Of a stretch of 64,000 bases of DNA, positions 24,613 to 36,548 are shown piece by piece. The stretch's first letter is position 1. Each line of letters opens with the position of its first letter. This DNA is from Alnus glutinosa (taxonomy: Eukaryota; Streptophyta; Magnoliopsida; Fagales; Betulaceae). The stretch covers positions 34,715,804-34,779,803 of the forward strand of contig NC_084888.1 in NCBI RefSeq assembly GCF_958979055.1, in the 5' to 3' direction. A model generated the notes under the pieces. The model had not been told where the DNA came from and did not search any database. It saw only the letters and a list, made by a program, of their open reading frames with translations. Position numbers and translations under genes: made by a program.

Positions 24613-24819
24613 TGCTCTCTCACCCTCATAAAGAGAGAACAAAATAGAAGTTAGGCTGTCACAGCCGCGCGGTGGTACCGTAGTTCTTCTCCATCTTGGT
24701 GGGAATGGTGGTATTCCTCGGAATCACAACAGACATCTCACCTTCACGTACCTCCACCCCTAGGGGCATATGGGTGACATCCAAGAGCACAATGTCTTAA
24801 ACTTTCTCATTGCCCATAC

Positions 24820-25783
24820 TAGGGATGTAAATAAGCCAGTCCGTTCGACAGCCCGCTCGATACCCGCTCGGTTTAGCCCGATCCGAACTCGAGCTCGCGC
24901 GATACTGTAGAAACTCGATCGTTACTGTTGAAACCCGCTCAATTAGTAAGTGATACATACCCGACTCGCTCGACGAAACTCGATAGGGGCTCGCGAGCTC
25001 AACTAGTTTAAAGCTCGACCGGATCGCTCGCCCAACAAGTTAGTTCGACTCGTTAGCTCGTTCATATCTTACATATATATTAGTAAATAGTAAACATAGT
25101 ATAATATATATAGTATTACATATTAATTATAATACTTTGATAACAATATTTAGTATGTTAAATTAACATATTAATTTATTAATAGTTAGTATATAACAAT
25201 ATAACAATATTAAATAGTTAGCATATATATATAAACACATATATCACATCACACATGGTTAACAATAGTTATATATTATACTTATATTATAGTTACTTAG
25301 TTATATAGAATATATTAGACTTACTATTTGTTCACATTATACATATACCATTGTTTATACTCTGTAGTTATATATAATAACATATTATTAATTTGTTACT
25401 TATAAACTATAGTTATGTAATATATTTTATAATATGCCTTATATACTTACATATTATATATTTATGTTATTAATAAATGCATAGAGGTTTTTCATAAATT
25501 TGGGCTTGAATTCTGCTTTGATCACTCATTGAAAAATTTAATAGTTTACATCGAGCTCTAGTTGAGCCGAGCTTGTCCAGTAACCCGGCTCGACTAAAAT
25601 GTCATTTTCAACGAACTCGAGCTTGAGCTCGAGCTCACCCGAGTTTTAAACGAGCCGAGCTTGAACATGTAATTTATAGCTCGGCTCGAATTCGAGCTCG
25701 ACTATTTAGGCTCGACTCATAAACGAGCCAGTCTTGAAATCTTCAAACTCGACTCGGCTCGGCTCGACTCGATTACATCCCTA
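24820..25783. mobile_element. Non-autonomous hAT element inside HSP70-C2
   Basis: The ends TAGGGATGTAA and TTACATCCCTA are perfect inverted repeats, flanked by the 8-bp duplication GCCCATAC (24812-24819, 25784-25791). Both duplication length and end sequence fit the hAT superfamily. Subterminal regions are packed with GAGCTCG / CTCGAGC motifs and the middle is extremely AT-rich. No transposase frame is present. Confidence 0.9.
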
Positions 25784-26709
25784 GCCCATACCATCCATCT
25801 TTGCAGCTTGAACAACGGCTTCGTAAGCCACAACTTCATCTGGGTTGATGCTTTTGTTAAGCTGCTTTCCATCAAACTAGTCTTGTAACAGCTGTTACAC
25901 TGTGGGGATTCTGGAAGAACCACCAGTAAAAACGACATCGTGGACTCCTCCCTTATCCATCTTAGCATCAGTAAATGTCAAACACTTCTCCACAAGCTCA
26001 GTAAACTTCTTGAACAAGCTCATATTGAGTTCCGCAAATCTGGCACGAGTAATACTTGAGGAGAAATCAATACCATTATACAAAGAATCAACCTCAATCA
26101 TAGTCTCAGTTGCAAAAGCATGAATCTTCTTTGCTCTCTCATAAGCAGTTCTCAACCTCCTTAACGATCTGGCATTTCCACTAATGTCTTCCTTGTACTG
26201 CTTCTTAAATATTTTAACAAAGTGTTTTAACATTTGGTTGTCAAAGTCTTCACCTCCAAGGTGAGTGTCTCCAGTAACAGCATTCACTTCAAAAGTACCT
26301 TCATCAATGGTAAGTATTGAGACATCTGTAGTACCACAACCCAAATCAAATATCAAAACATTTCTCTTTTTGATGCATACTTTGTCAAGACCGTAACCAA
26401 CAGCTGCGGCTATCGGTTCATTGATTATTCTCATGACATTGAGTCTTTCAATACCTCCAGCATCCTTTGTAGCCTTATGCTGTGAATCATTGAAGTAGGT
26501 CAGAACAATGACTACAGCATTCTTCACAATTCTGTCAAGGTAGGCCTCTGCAATTTCACCCATCTTTTTTAAGACCATAAATGATATTTCTTCTACAGCA
26601 AAATGCTTCTCTTCGTCAGGATCTTCAATGACCTTGAATGACCAGAGCTTGATATGATTTTGAACTAAGGAATCACTAAATCTCCTACCAATCAACCGCT
26701 TTGCATTTG

Positions 26710-28230
26710 CAAAATAAATAAGAGAAAAATGAGAAGATGATTCAACAAGACTAAATTAGAAGAAGCAAAAAAAAAAAAAAAAATGTCCTAATCTTTAAAG
26801 TATGTGTCACTTGCATAATTTTATTGACAATATTTGTTATATATAATTGCTTATGCATAAAGAAGTTTTTTAAAAATAAAATTGATAAAATCGTATATAT
26901 TTAAGATCGTGCATTAGTCTTGCTGCCCGTGCTTTTAACTACTATAAGGTTTAAAGCTTTTTGAGTCTAGTTTTTTTTTTTTTTTTTTTGAAAGGCTTTT
27001 TGAGTCTAGCTGACATGGAATGTTTGACTAGTAGATTAGGACTCTTGACAAGGAGTGCCGGGGCAGATGATATAGGCATAGACCCTAGCCAGCAGCTTGG
27101 TTGCCTCCAGTTTTTTTTTTTTCTTCTTCTTTTCGGTTCTTTTGAATAATTTTTGTGGTTATTTGCTTTGATTTTCGCTTGCAAATACTCGGTGGGAGCT
27201 TAGGCCAGGGGATTTTGATCCCATTGAAAAGTTTTGGATGAGATTTTCACCGGAAATAGGTGGCCGAACCATCTCAAGGCTTCGGTCACCTTCTATTTGG
27301 TCAAAAGATGAGGCCAAGTAACACTTTTTTTTTAGCTTAGCTTTAAAAATAAAAATTATGGACGACACATGTCATTAATTACATAATTTGATCTAACATG
27401 AAACATTAACGGAATTCGTCAAGATGTTGAACGAAATTAAGTTAACAATAGGAACTTATTATTTGTTATTTTAGCATATTACAAGAAAATCAATATTATA
27501 CCACATAAAGCTCATCGTACATCAATATAATTGCATAGACTAATTTTACATTTTTTTATAAAAGAAAATTAGTTTGATCTTCAAGACAAGTGGCAATTAA
27601 TGGTAATTGACTCGATGGACATGTTTTCTTATATATATAGCAGGCAATTAAGGATTGCATAGACCATGGTTAGATTAATTAGGCACATTCATCTCTCTCA
27701 TTATTCGTGTTTAATTAATTAATGAAGTAACGTTTCATCATTGTTGGGTGGGGTTTAGGCCGGGCACAATATTTCGAAACATCTCGCTTAGGTTGACGTT
27801 TAGAACCTAGATAAAGCAAGATGCCTCAATCCAATTTATTTAGAATCCCAAAATCCAGGTCAGGCTTTACTTCGATTCCACCACAAACATCAACGTTTCA
27901 CATCATCATTGAGCCTTATCATCGTAGCGGACATATACTCAAAGTTGTTGTTCTAAAACGCAATGAAACAATAACATTCGCATCAACAATGACAAAACCA
28001 TCAATTACACATCAAATTTCAAATTTTCCCACTACTACCGAACAAAGCCACATCAAAACACACACCGGCAACAAAAATACACAAAATTAAGTCTGGAAAA
28101 ATAAAGTCGGGATACTCAATATATAGTTCCTAATTTCATCCATTGCACTGATAAGGTGCTATATCGGACTCTAGTGTCCTAGTTGTCGTCATCAAAATAA
28201 TTGTCATCTTTTTTATGAGAGGAGCTGCTC
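26710..28230. repeat. Second spacer type, copy 1 (between HSP70-C2 and D)
   Basis: Homologous to 56370-57848, the sequence on the 3' side of HSP70-F. Shared landmarks are AAAATTGATAAAATCGTAT, GAGTCTAGCTGACATGGAAT, AGCAGGCAATTAAGGATTGC and the 3' flank of the gene. This makes D and F close relatives on their 3' side. The frame at 27821-28090 is part of this shared flank and is not kept open in the other copy. Confidence 0.7.
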
Positions 28231-28236
28231 AATCGC
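28179..28236 (-). other. Relic of an acidic tail downstream of the HSP70-D stop
   Basis: Read on the minus strand after the D stop codon, in another frame, are codons for DDNYFDDDN followed by TAG. This corresponds to the tail that C2 still carries at its end (HHYFDDDN). A similar relic follows copy F at about 57791-57820. Confidence 0.5.
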
Positions 28237-31200
28237 TTATTGTCGTCTAGATATCTTTGCAATGATGGGATTGCAGATTAACTCGAGTCCAATTAGCTTT
28301 TCCTCAAACTCATCTGCCTCCACATGCTGGATACCATTTAACCAGCGAATCACGTGCTTAATAGCAGCTTCAATCTTCTCCTTACCAGCAGCGTCAACCT
28401 TGTCACCAATCTCCTTATCAGTCACAGTGCTCCTCATTTTGTACGCATAGTTCTCCAAAGCTTCCTTAGCCTTAGCCTTCTTCATGTGCTCATCATCTTC
28501 AACTTCGTATTTCTTTGCGTCCAGAACCATCCTATGAATCTCTTCAGTGGATAGCGAAGCCTTGTAATTTGTAATTGTGATACCATAACTAATGCCAGTG
28601 GTCTTCTCCACGGCAGAAACTTTCATGATACCATTGGCATCAATCTCAAAGCATACTTTAATCTGAGGGACACACTTGGGTGCTGCAGGAATGCGGGTAA
28701 GCTCAAATTCTCCCAACCAGTTGTTATCCACAGTTCTTGCTCTCTCACCCTCATAAACTGAGACCAAAACAGAAGTTTGGTTGTCAAAAAAAGTGGTGTA
28801 ATCATGATCCATCTTTGTAGGAATGGCGGTATTCCTGGGAATCACAACGGACATCTCATCAAGACGGACCTTCACCCCAAGGGACAGAGGGGTGACATCC
28901 AAGAGAACAATGTTTTGAATTTTCTCATTACCCATACCGGCCATCTTTGCAGCTTGAACAGCGGCTCCGTAAGCCACAGCTTCATCTGGGTTGATGCTCT
29001 TGTTAAGCTGCTTTCCATCAAACAAGTCTTGCAACAGTTCTTGCACCCTGGGAATTCTGGAAGAACCACCAGTAAGAACGACATCGTGGACTTCGCTCTT
29101 GTCCATCTTAGCATCAGTCAAACACTTCTCCACAAGCTCAATAGACTTCCTGAACAAGTCCATATTGAGTTCCGCAAATCTAGCACGAGTTATACTTAAG
29201 GAGAAATCAATACCATTATATAAAGAATCGACGTCAATGTTAGTCTCGACTGCAGAAGAAAGAATTCTCTTTGCTCTCTCACAAGCAGTTCTCAACCTCC
29301 TTACAGCTCTAGCATTTCCATTGATGTTCTCATTGTGATGCCTCTTAAATATTTTAACGCAATGCTTTAACATTTTGTTGTCAAAGTCCTCACCTCCAAG
29401 ATGAGTGTCTCCAGCAACAGCCTTTACTTCAAAAGTACCATTGTCAATAGTAAGTAGTGAGACATCAGTCGTGCCACCTCCCAAATCAAAGATTAACACA
29501 TTTCTCTTACCACTGCCCACCTTGTCAAGACCGTAACCAATGGCTGCAGCCGTTGGTTCGCTAATTATCCTCATGACATTGAGACCTGCAATGCCTCCAG
29601 CATCTTTTGTGGCCTTACGCTGTGAATCATTGAAGTAGGCCGGGACAGTGACTACAGCATTCTTCACAGTTGTGCCGAGGTATGCCTCAGCAATCTCACG
29701 CATCTTTTTGAGGACCATTGATGAGATTTCCTCGGCAGCAAAATGCTTCTCTTCACCCTTATAAGTGACAACAATCATAGGCTTGTCGATAGGACCTTCA
29801 ATGACCTTGAATGGCCAGAGCTTGATATCGTTTTGAACTGAGGAATCACTAAATCTCCTACCAATCAACCGCTTTGCATCTGTAAAATAAAAGAAAATTG
29901 ATAAAATGATTCAAGAGGACTAAAGTAAGAGTATCAAATCTCAATATTTATGAGATTTAAATAGGCATTACCTTCTTTCTTTCTTTTTTGTTTTTTACTA
30001 ATAAATTGTTATGGTGGCGTAGGATCATATTTAGGATTTGAAAATGAATTTGTGCAGTTAGTAGGTTCCATATACCTCTAAAAACTATATATTTAAAACA
30101 GTCGGCATATTAAGAATTGGAATGAAAGAGAGCTATGTGGCACAAGATCAATGCGTGTAACCTCATTGGAAAAAACAAAACAATTTATTTGGCCAATTTT
30201 CTCAAGAAGTAATTTATTTTTATCAAGATCATCTACTTTTTGGGTCAAGATCGTCTAGCGGACAATTTGTTGTAAGTTTATTTTATTTTTTATTAAATCT
30301 ATAACAAAACAATCATATAAGATCAGAAAGTCATTTCAATATTTCCTAAGAGGTCGCTTGAAATGTTTTTCACCTGTTGATTGAGTTTGAATTAAAAATG
30401 GACATCTAGATTTATGTTATGTGAATGATTTTATAGACATATAACGGGATAATTTGTTAGGTTTTGAAAGAATCTAGACCCTTTAAATTCGTGAAAGAGA
30501 ACTTAAATATTTTTGAACACAATGTTTGAGATTAATTTTCTACATACCTCATTATTTCATCATGCTTAAATAGAAAATATTACAACCCTAGAGGTGAAAA
30601 TAATAATAATAATAATAAACAAATTTGATTTGATTTGATTACCGTCAATTACAATCAATCCTTTAAAGAGTAATTATCGTATAAAGAAAGTATCAAATCA
30701 TAACATATACTCTAAAATAAGAAAAATATCCTACCATATATATTATATATTTTAATATTCATACCTACTCCGCTTAAAATTCCATTTTCATATCAATTTA
30801 TAACCAATCACCTTTCAACTCTTCCTCTTTTTCCTTTTTTTTTTCCCCAGAAAAACCATGTATATAATCTAGTCTATATCACTGTTTATTTTATTATATA
30901 TATATATATAGCCTTTCACTGTTTAACTTAAACCTGAGACTTCTGATTTCATGAATTAAAATCCTAAACCTTCATATATTATTTAAATATGTTCCTTTCG
31001 TCCAATTTGAACACATGTAGACGCCACTGAGCATAAATTGGCACACCCTTGATAAGCACGCGCCATTGACAATAAAGCTTAGTTTTTCTTTTTCTTTTCT
31101 GTTTTTGGTTTATGGATAAAAAATTTTTATAAACTGATTTGTAGGAAATTTCCTACAACCTACATATAAAAGTGACATATGTCCTTTAAGTATGTGAGAA

Positions 31201-31638
31201 TCACATATTTTTTATTAATGCTATTAAAAATGCATGTAAGAAGCACATGTTATTAAAAAAAATATGTGAAAAGAACGCGTGTCACTTTTTTTTATATGTG
31301 GGTTGTAGAAAATTTCTTACAAACTGGTTTGGAGGAAATTTTTGTCCTTGGTTTACTGTGTGTCACATAGAAAGTGGAAAGAGAAGGAAAGAAAAGAAAA
31401 AGGGAAATGTTAGTGAGAGATTACCAAAGACAGAGTTAGTGGGATTCTTGTCCACCTGGTTCTTGGCTGCATCACCGACCAAACGCTCTTTGTCAGTGAA
31501 GGCAACATGAGACGGCGTCGTCCTGTTGCCCTGATCGTTCACTATTATCTCAATTCGATCATTCTGCCACACTGCCACGCACGAGTACGTGGTCCCCAGA
31601 TCAATCCCTATCGCAGGCCACTCTCCTTCGCCGGCCAT
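28237..31638 (-). CDS. HSP70-D: HSP70 lacking EEVD (two exons)
   Basis: Exon 1 is 31425-31638 and exon 2 is 28237-29879. The intron at 29880-31424 has GT-AG ends and the family's position. The 618-aa product has [18 protein letters not shown] (His for Tyr), [52 protein letters not shown] and a lid ending [12 protein letters not shown]. The motif [10 protein letters not shown] has Ser where most HSP70s have Asn just before the catalytic Glu. As in copy A, a stop follows the lid and no EEVD is encoded. The intron carries a MITE. Expected location is cytosol or nucleus, since no signal or transit peptide is visible; this is inferred from the family. Confidence 0.88.
31113..31347. mobile_element. 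235-bp MITE in the intron of HSP70-D (hAT-like)
   Basis: The arms GGATAAAAAATTTTTATAAA and the complement of GGAGGAAATTTTTGTCC, with CTACAACCTACATATAAAA inside, form long imperfect inverted repeats. The flanking 8-bp repeat TTGGTTTA (31105-31112, 31348-31355) occurs once in the matching place of intron B, giving a clean empty site. Confidence 0.8.
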
Positions 31639-31901
31639 TCTCGAAGTCTGGAATCACGTACGGAAATGAAGTAGATGAAGGCAGACTCTGAGTCAACGAT
31701 CACGAAAGTGAAGTAGATGACAGGTTGAAGATGGTCATTTTATAGAATTTGTTTCCTTGCTCACGAAGTAGACAGAGAATCTTATCGTGCTAAAGGGTTG
31801 AAAAAAGTTGCCTCTTTAACATGAAATGACTTTCATTCGTTTCTAAAGCAAATACGGAGGTTACTTTATCTCTTTCTCTTTTCTTTTTGCAAGTCTCGTG
31901 G

Positions 31902-31914
31902 ATTTATTTAAATC
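31902..31914 (-). promoter_or_regulatory. Conserved TATA-like block of HSP70-D
   Basis: The minus strand reads GATTTAAATAAAT, 264 bp upstream of the ATG, within a region closely matching copy B. Confidence 0.45.
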
Positions 31915-32144
31915 ATAAATAAATGGAGAGAAATTATTTTATAATTTATATACTATTTATAATCCCTAATAGTGTATATGTTTAGGATCCAGATCCTCTT
32001 TAGTTCATTAAATCGACCGGCCACGTACTCAAGAAAAAAGAAAAACTCTAAATTAATCCCATCCAGCCTGTCTCCTGTCCTTTTTTGTCATTTCTTCCAC
32101 CGTTTCCATTTCTTCCACGTTCCTCGGCTCTCTACAGCGGACTC

Positions 32145-32288
32145 ATGAAAAAGTTGAAAGGCTTCTTCAGGATTCAGATTTTTGGCATAACCATCAACAA
32201 CCGTATTGTTAAGAAATCAAATTCTTCTCAGACAGCATATCAAAAGCTGTACGGGCAGAAGAGAGTGGGCAGTACCTTTACCTCTTAG
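32145..32288 (+). other. Short unknown frame MKKLKGFFRIQIFGITINN, shared upstream of HSP70-D and B
   Basis: A 47-codon frame ending in TAG (MKKLKGFFRIQIFGITINNRIVKKSNSSQ...STFTS), divergent to HSP70-D and starting about 230 bp beyond the TATA-like block. The matching sequence at about 19280-19430 upstream of HSP70-B has an extra six bases (CTGCTT) and is still largely open. I recognise no domain. It may be a captured exon or chance; the similarity of the two copies is explained by recent duplication, so it is not evidence of coding. Confidence 0.25.
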
Positions 32289-33027
32289 TAGAGAGAGCCA
32301 GAGGATATATGCACCGGTAAACTATGTTGGAAATATAAAGATGTGAAACTACATAAAGTTGAAGAAATAAGAAAAAAAAAAATATTGGACAAAAAGGTGA
32401 ATCTAAATCTATCTTTTAGATAAATATTGTCTCTTACTTAAACAACAAGTTTTGCAAATGTAAATCTTTTTCTCTCATGACGTTAGTTTATATATTATAT
32501 CATTTCTTATACAAAAGTTGATAAATTGGAAGTCAGTGATCATGAAGTGTTTCATAAAATATCCGAAAGACTATGTTCATAGTTAGATCTTGACATGTCT
32601 TTTTTCTACTACTACTGTGTGCAGACGTTGCTACCAGGCTCCAGCGGAGAGTATTGATGGGACTAAGCTGAAACAACCTGAGAGAGAATGAAATAAATAT
32701 GTTCGAACAGAAATTTTTTTATTCAGGTCAGACTGATCAATATATGCTATATGTGGCCTAGCTTTAAATTCAAATCCAGTTTCAGCATTTGAACATTTTT
32801 GCTTCTGGGTTTGTTTGGAATACATTTTTGCTAGTTTAGGTTGATATTTAGAAATGCCTCTAATCCAATTTAATTATCAGAATTTTAATTTGTGGAAACT
32901 GCATTTGCAAGCAATCCAACTGGAAAGAACGGCTAGAAACACTTGGAAAAGTAATTACCAAATCTGTTTTTGTAATTTACTTCAGTATCATTTAAACATT
33001 CAAGCAAATAAAAGATTCATATCCTCT

Positions 33028-33323
33028 CACTACAAGAATTTTGGTATTTAGCGACGACAAAACGATGATGCTAAAAATTCAAAAGTCGCCGATAATAGGT
33101 CATAACAATTGCTAGCTCCATCGAGAAAGGTTACAGCGACGACCTCGATGTCGTCACTAATAGCGTAAGGACTTAAACTTCATTGCGGATATTGAGTTAT
33201 TAGCGACAACCCATGGTCGTGGCTGATAGCTTTGTATTGCTTTTATATATATCAAAACGTCGTCGTTTTAAACACAAAGTTGTCTTATCGTGGTTTCCTG
33301 TTTGACGTTATTTAAGGGTAGTG
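33028..33323. mobile_element. Short CACTA-like element in array spacer 3
   Basis: The same element as at 20179-20474, at the same place in the spacer, starting CACTACAAGAATTTTGG. An extra TG precedes the right-hand TCT. It was inherited through spacer duplication and is not a separate insertion. Confidence 0.5.
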
Positions 33324-34156
33324 TGTCTTGCTTCTCCACATGTCTGCAAAACTTGGTTCTTGGAGCAAGCCCAACAATAGAGGTGACGCTTCAAGGGTCG
33401 AGCGAAAGACTCACGCTTAGGAGACCTGTGCTTTGAAGACCCCGGTGTTCGAAATACCCTTGCTTAAAAAACCCACGCTCAGAAACCCACTGCTCGGAAT
33501 TCCCGGTGAACGGAAGATCCAGTTCAGTTTTCCTCCCCATTTATCTTGCTTCAGTCTGGTAGTCACGTCTCGGTGTACCAGTAATCTCGTCTGGTGGTTC
33601 ATGCAGCTTGCGGTTTTGGAGTTTTCTACTTCAAAACTTTTGTTCTCTGCAAGTCAATGAATCTGGATTTGCTTGATAGGCAATTTGACCGATCTCTCAG
33701 CTGGAAGGTAAGATGGTTGCCTTTGTATGTTTTTGCCCTTTAATTGGGTGTTGAAGCACTCTTGGTAAAGTTGGCTGGGTTGGCGAGGAAGAAAGCAACT
33801 ATTGTGTGGAGAAGGAGTGGATTTTTGTCTTTTCCTTTTATTAACCCCTGTATTGACAAGAAGGCCTCTCCTGTTCAAAGAAAAAAAAACCCACCCTCCT
33901 TTGTTGGTCGAAGAGCTAGAGAGAGACCCATTTTGTTACTCTTTATTCATCAAATACAAATTCAGAAACCCATTTCTTTTCATTCTTTTTCAACAAATGC
34001 AAAGGAAACAGAGGAAGTGAGAGACCCATTTTTCTTACTTTTCATTTGCCGAAAAGAGAGAGAGAAAGAAACCTGAACGTTCTCCCCTTAGAAACGAAAC
34101 TTTCTCGCACCAAGCTTCTTGCATAGTACTTTGACGAGAACTAAGAAGAGAGAGAA

Positions 34157-34435
34157 ATGCCATGTGGTGGAGAAAGCGTTACTCAAATCAACAACGAGAA
34201 TGATTTTGACTTTCACTTGACCCCAACAAGTCTCAACCCAACCCTGAGACTAAATATGGCAAGAAGAAGAATCTTCGGCTATGTTACCGGCCGGCTTGTG
34301 TCGAGAACCAGCATGCACAAATGTCGAGAAGCAAGACGAAGTGGAACATGTTCCAACTTCGTTGCCACTAAGGCGATATGTGGTAAAAAAATCTATCGTT
34401 TTTCCTCTGTGAGCAAAGGTCTTTTTTGGGCGTGA
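34157..34435 (+). pseudogene. Unknown frame MPCGGESVTQINNENDFDF, array-spacer relic 3
   Basis: Ninety-two codons are open from the conserved ATG, but from about 34355 the frame reads into the inserted retroposon, so the C-terminal third is not original. The first part matches the frames at 14314 and 21311. It has no recognised domain. With copies 1 and 2 ending early, a functional gene is unlikely. Confidence 0.3.
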
Positions 34436-35441
34436 CAAGGGAGGAGGGGATCCTTTGGCTTCCCTCCTCCCGTAGGATGTGGTAGGTTTTGTTTTGTGAA
34501 TAAGTCTCATTCTCTCTTTGGGTGTCGTATGCATCTGAAGCGGTTACGGGCTGGAGAAGGTTTTTCTTTCACTTGGTAGGGTGTAATCGGCAGACGATTT
34601 CTCCTGATTTGCGGCGCCCGATGTCTGATTTCTACCAAGATTTTGTGATTTGCCGCTGGTTTGGTTGGTTACGTTGGAGACGAAATCGCGTGACGAAATC
34701 GTACAAGTCCTAGTTTGGTTTTTTCTTCCAAGGATTTTTTGGCCTTTTTGATCCGCCGATGCTAGTTCGGTTGTCCATACCAGAGACGACATCGCTCAGA
34801 TGCTATTCATGGTTGTTTTGTAGCAGTGACGGCTTAGGGATTTTGCACTGGAAGGGCGGTTTAGAGGAAAGGGGATCGGCGGTTTCAGCGTTTTTGTTTT
34901 CACCGATTTTTTTGCAACTGGGGCGACGTGCGACACAAATTCCGAACCGACTTTGCTTGATTGTGGGCAATTTTTTTGGGTGCGGACTAGGGACGATTTT
35001 CTTGGAACTACTCAGGAATCATTGGGGGTGATTTTCTTGGAATCGCAGAACGTGCATCAAACTGTTTTGTAGTTGTGGGAAGTGGGAGAAATGGTCCGGC
35101 CTTTGCATTTGTAGTTGTTTTTATTTTTTGTTTGTCTTGTTGTTTCCCCTTAGCCTTTTGAGCTAATGGTGGAGTTGTTTATCCCCTTGGTGTTGATCCG
35201 GTGGTTTTGGTTGTTGGTGTGTTCTTTTGGCAGTTTGCTCTGTGTTTGTCACCGTAGAGGCATCATTTTGTTTGGCTAGGTTTTTATTTGTAGCAGTGCT
35301 GCCTGTATTGGTCTGAGTCTTTTGGCTCAGGTGAGATATTCCCTTATTTGGGGATGTCTTGTGTACACCTATATGGTGGTTTGGTCTATACCTTTCTTTT
35401 GATCAATGAAAGATTTATCTTTCCTTCAAAAAGAAAAGAAA
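34355..35441 (+). mobile_element. About 1-kb non-autonomous LINE-like retroposon, copy R2
   Basis: A 1087-bp insertion flanked by AAGTGGAACATGTTCC on both sides (34339-34354, 35442-35457). It ends in an A-rich tail after GATCAATGAAAGATTTATC. A GGGAGGAGGGG / CCCTCCTCCC stem lies at 34438-34471, about 83 bp from the 5' end, as in copy R1. No protein frame of note. Its sequence is diverged from R1 and R3, so it may belong to a related subfamily. Confidence 0.75.
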
Positions 35442-35879
35442 AAGTGGAACATGTTCCCACTGCCCTTAAACGACATCAAGCAGGAAACCATGTACAAATG
35501 AAACGTTTGCTTCAGATAACTTCGAGATAAGACAATTTTGGAACAATCTTAACTGTTCATTGATTTACAGATGTTGTAGTGTAAAACTACAACAGATAAG
35601 CTGGATTCCACAGGCGCGACATGAGATTTGGGAGACACATTCCAAGGCAAACGTCTTGCGACGGTTCGATAATTTATTTTAAATAAATAATTATTCGGTG
35701 AGTCGAAATCATAATTTTTTTATTTTTATTTTGATTTCTTATTATTTGATGGGAGAAATAAATTAGTTAAAAAAAATTAATTGAGGGTCTCAAATCGAGC
35801 ATATAAATAAAAGAAATGTATAATCGATCTATCAGTACGAGCTTAAGGTACAATTAGGTATAGGTTGGAAATACCTCTC

Positions 35880-36548
35880 TACTAAATTATTTTTCAAGTT
35901 TCTGTTGCTGGTTCTTTAATTTGTTTGAGCAAAAATGGATGAAGGGATTCTAAATCTTTTTTCACTACATGTTTCAGCATAATATTTATTTTGTATGCTA
36001 AGATATAATTTTTTTTTCTCTATTTATCTCAAAAGCTTAAGTTGATAAGAATTTGTGAATTTCATCATTTAATTCGTATTCCAAATATTCTCCCTTAAGT
36101 GTCGGCACAAACTCTTAGTCAACAAGTGAGACTCAATACTTGAAATGTTCAATTTAAATAAAAGATACTCTTTCTCATGTGTGAGTTAGTAACTGATATG
36201 GATACGTACTTAACACGTAAAATGTTCAATTCAAATGAAAGGTGAATTACGGAAATAATGTTAATACTCAAAACTTTTGTTCAGATACCATTTTAAATTA
36301 CTAGCTAGTTATCTTAAAAACATTAAAAAAACAAAATCAAACATTTAATTAATATTCCCCGTTCTCTTCACTAGGTTAATATTCCGTTCGAGTTTAATAA
36401 GTAACTAACCAAATTTCTTTTAATATTCCGTTCACGTTTGATAACTAAGAAAATTAACTGTCATCAAAACACACTGGCAACAAAAATGCCCAAAACAAGT
36501 CGGGATACATTTGCACTGATAAGGTGCTATAACGGATCCTCTAGTGTT
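35880..36548. other. 3' flank of HSP70-E
   Basis: AT-rich, homologous to the flanks of B and C1, ending with AAAACACACTGGCAACAAAA and the GATAAGGTGCTATAAC block. No gene is supported. Confidence 0.6.

Larger units (their letters stand above)
23117..26706 (-). pseudogene. HSP70-C2: exon 2 broken by a retroposon and a hAT element
   Basis: Exon 2 pieces are 23117-23646, 24607-24819 and 25792-26706. The gene ends [18 protein letters not shown], an alternative acidic tail not seen intact in copies A or D. A retroposon (23647-24606) and a hAT element (24820-25783) split it, there are further frame changes and stops (for example in the lid near 23267), and the splice acceptor before ATGCAAAG reads TTTGCAA, so its AG is lost. 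No exon 1 was found between here and HSP70-D. A long N-terminal piece (25895-26695) is still open: [15 protein letters not shown] to GGSSRIPTV. Its [11 protein letters not shown] has Cys within the phosphate loop. Confidence 0.9.
32572..35880. repeat. Array spacer, copy 3 (between HSP70-D and E)
   Basis: Homologous to spacers 1 and 2 and sharing the insertion of spacer 2, so spacers 2 and 3 are sisters. It was lengthened by a 1.09-kb retroposon at 34355-35441. It includes the frame at 34157, whose first 60 codons are spacer sequence and whose last 30 are retroposon. Confidence 0.75.

Noticed and set aside
27821-28090. 89-codon frame MPQSNLFRIPKSRSG..., partly repeated at 57436
   Set aside because: It lies in the duplicated 3' flank of HSP70-D and F, the second copy stops after 60 codons, and no domain is visible. 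Similarity is explained by duplication.
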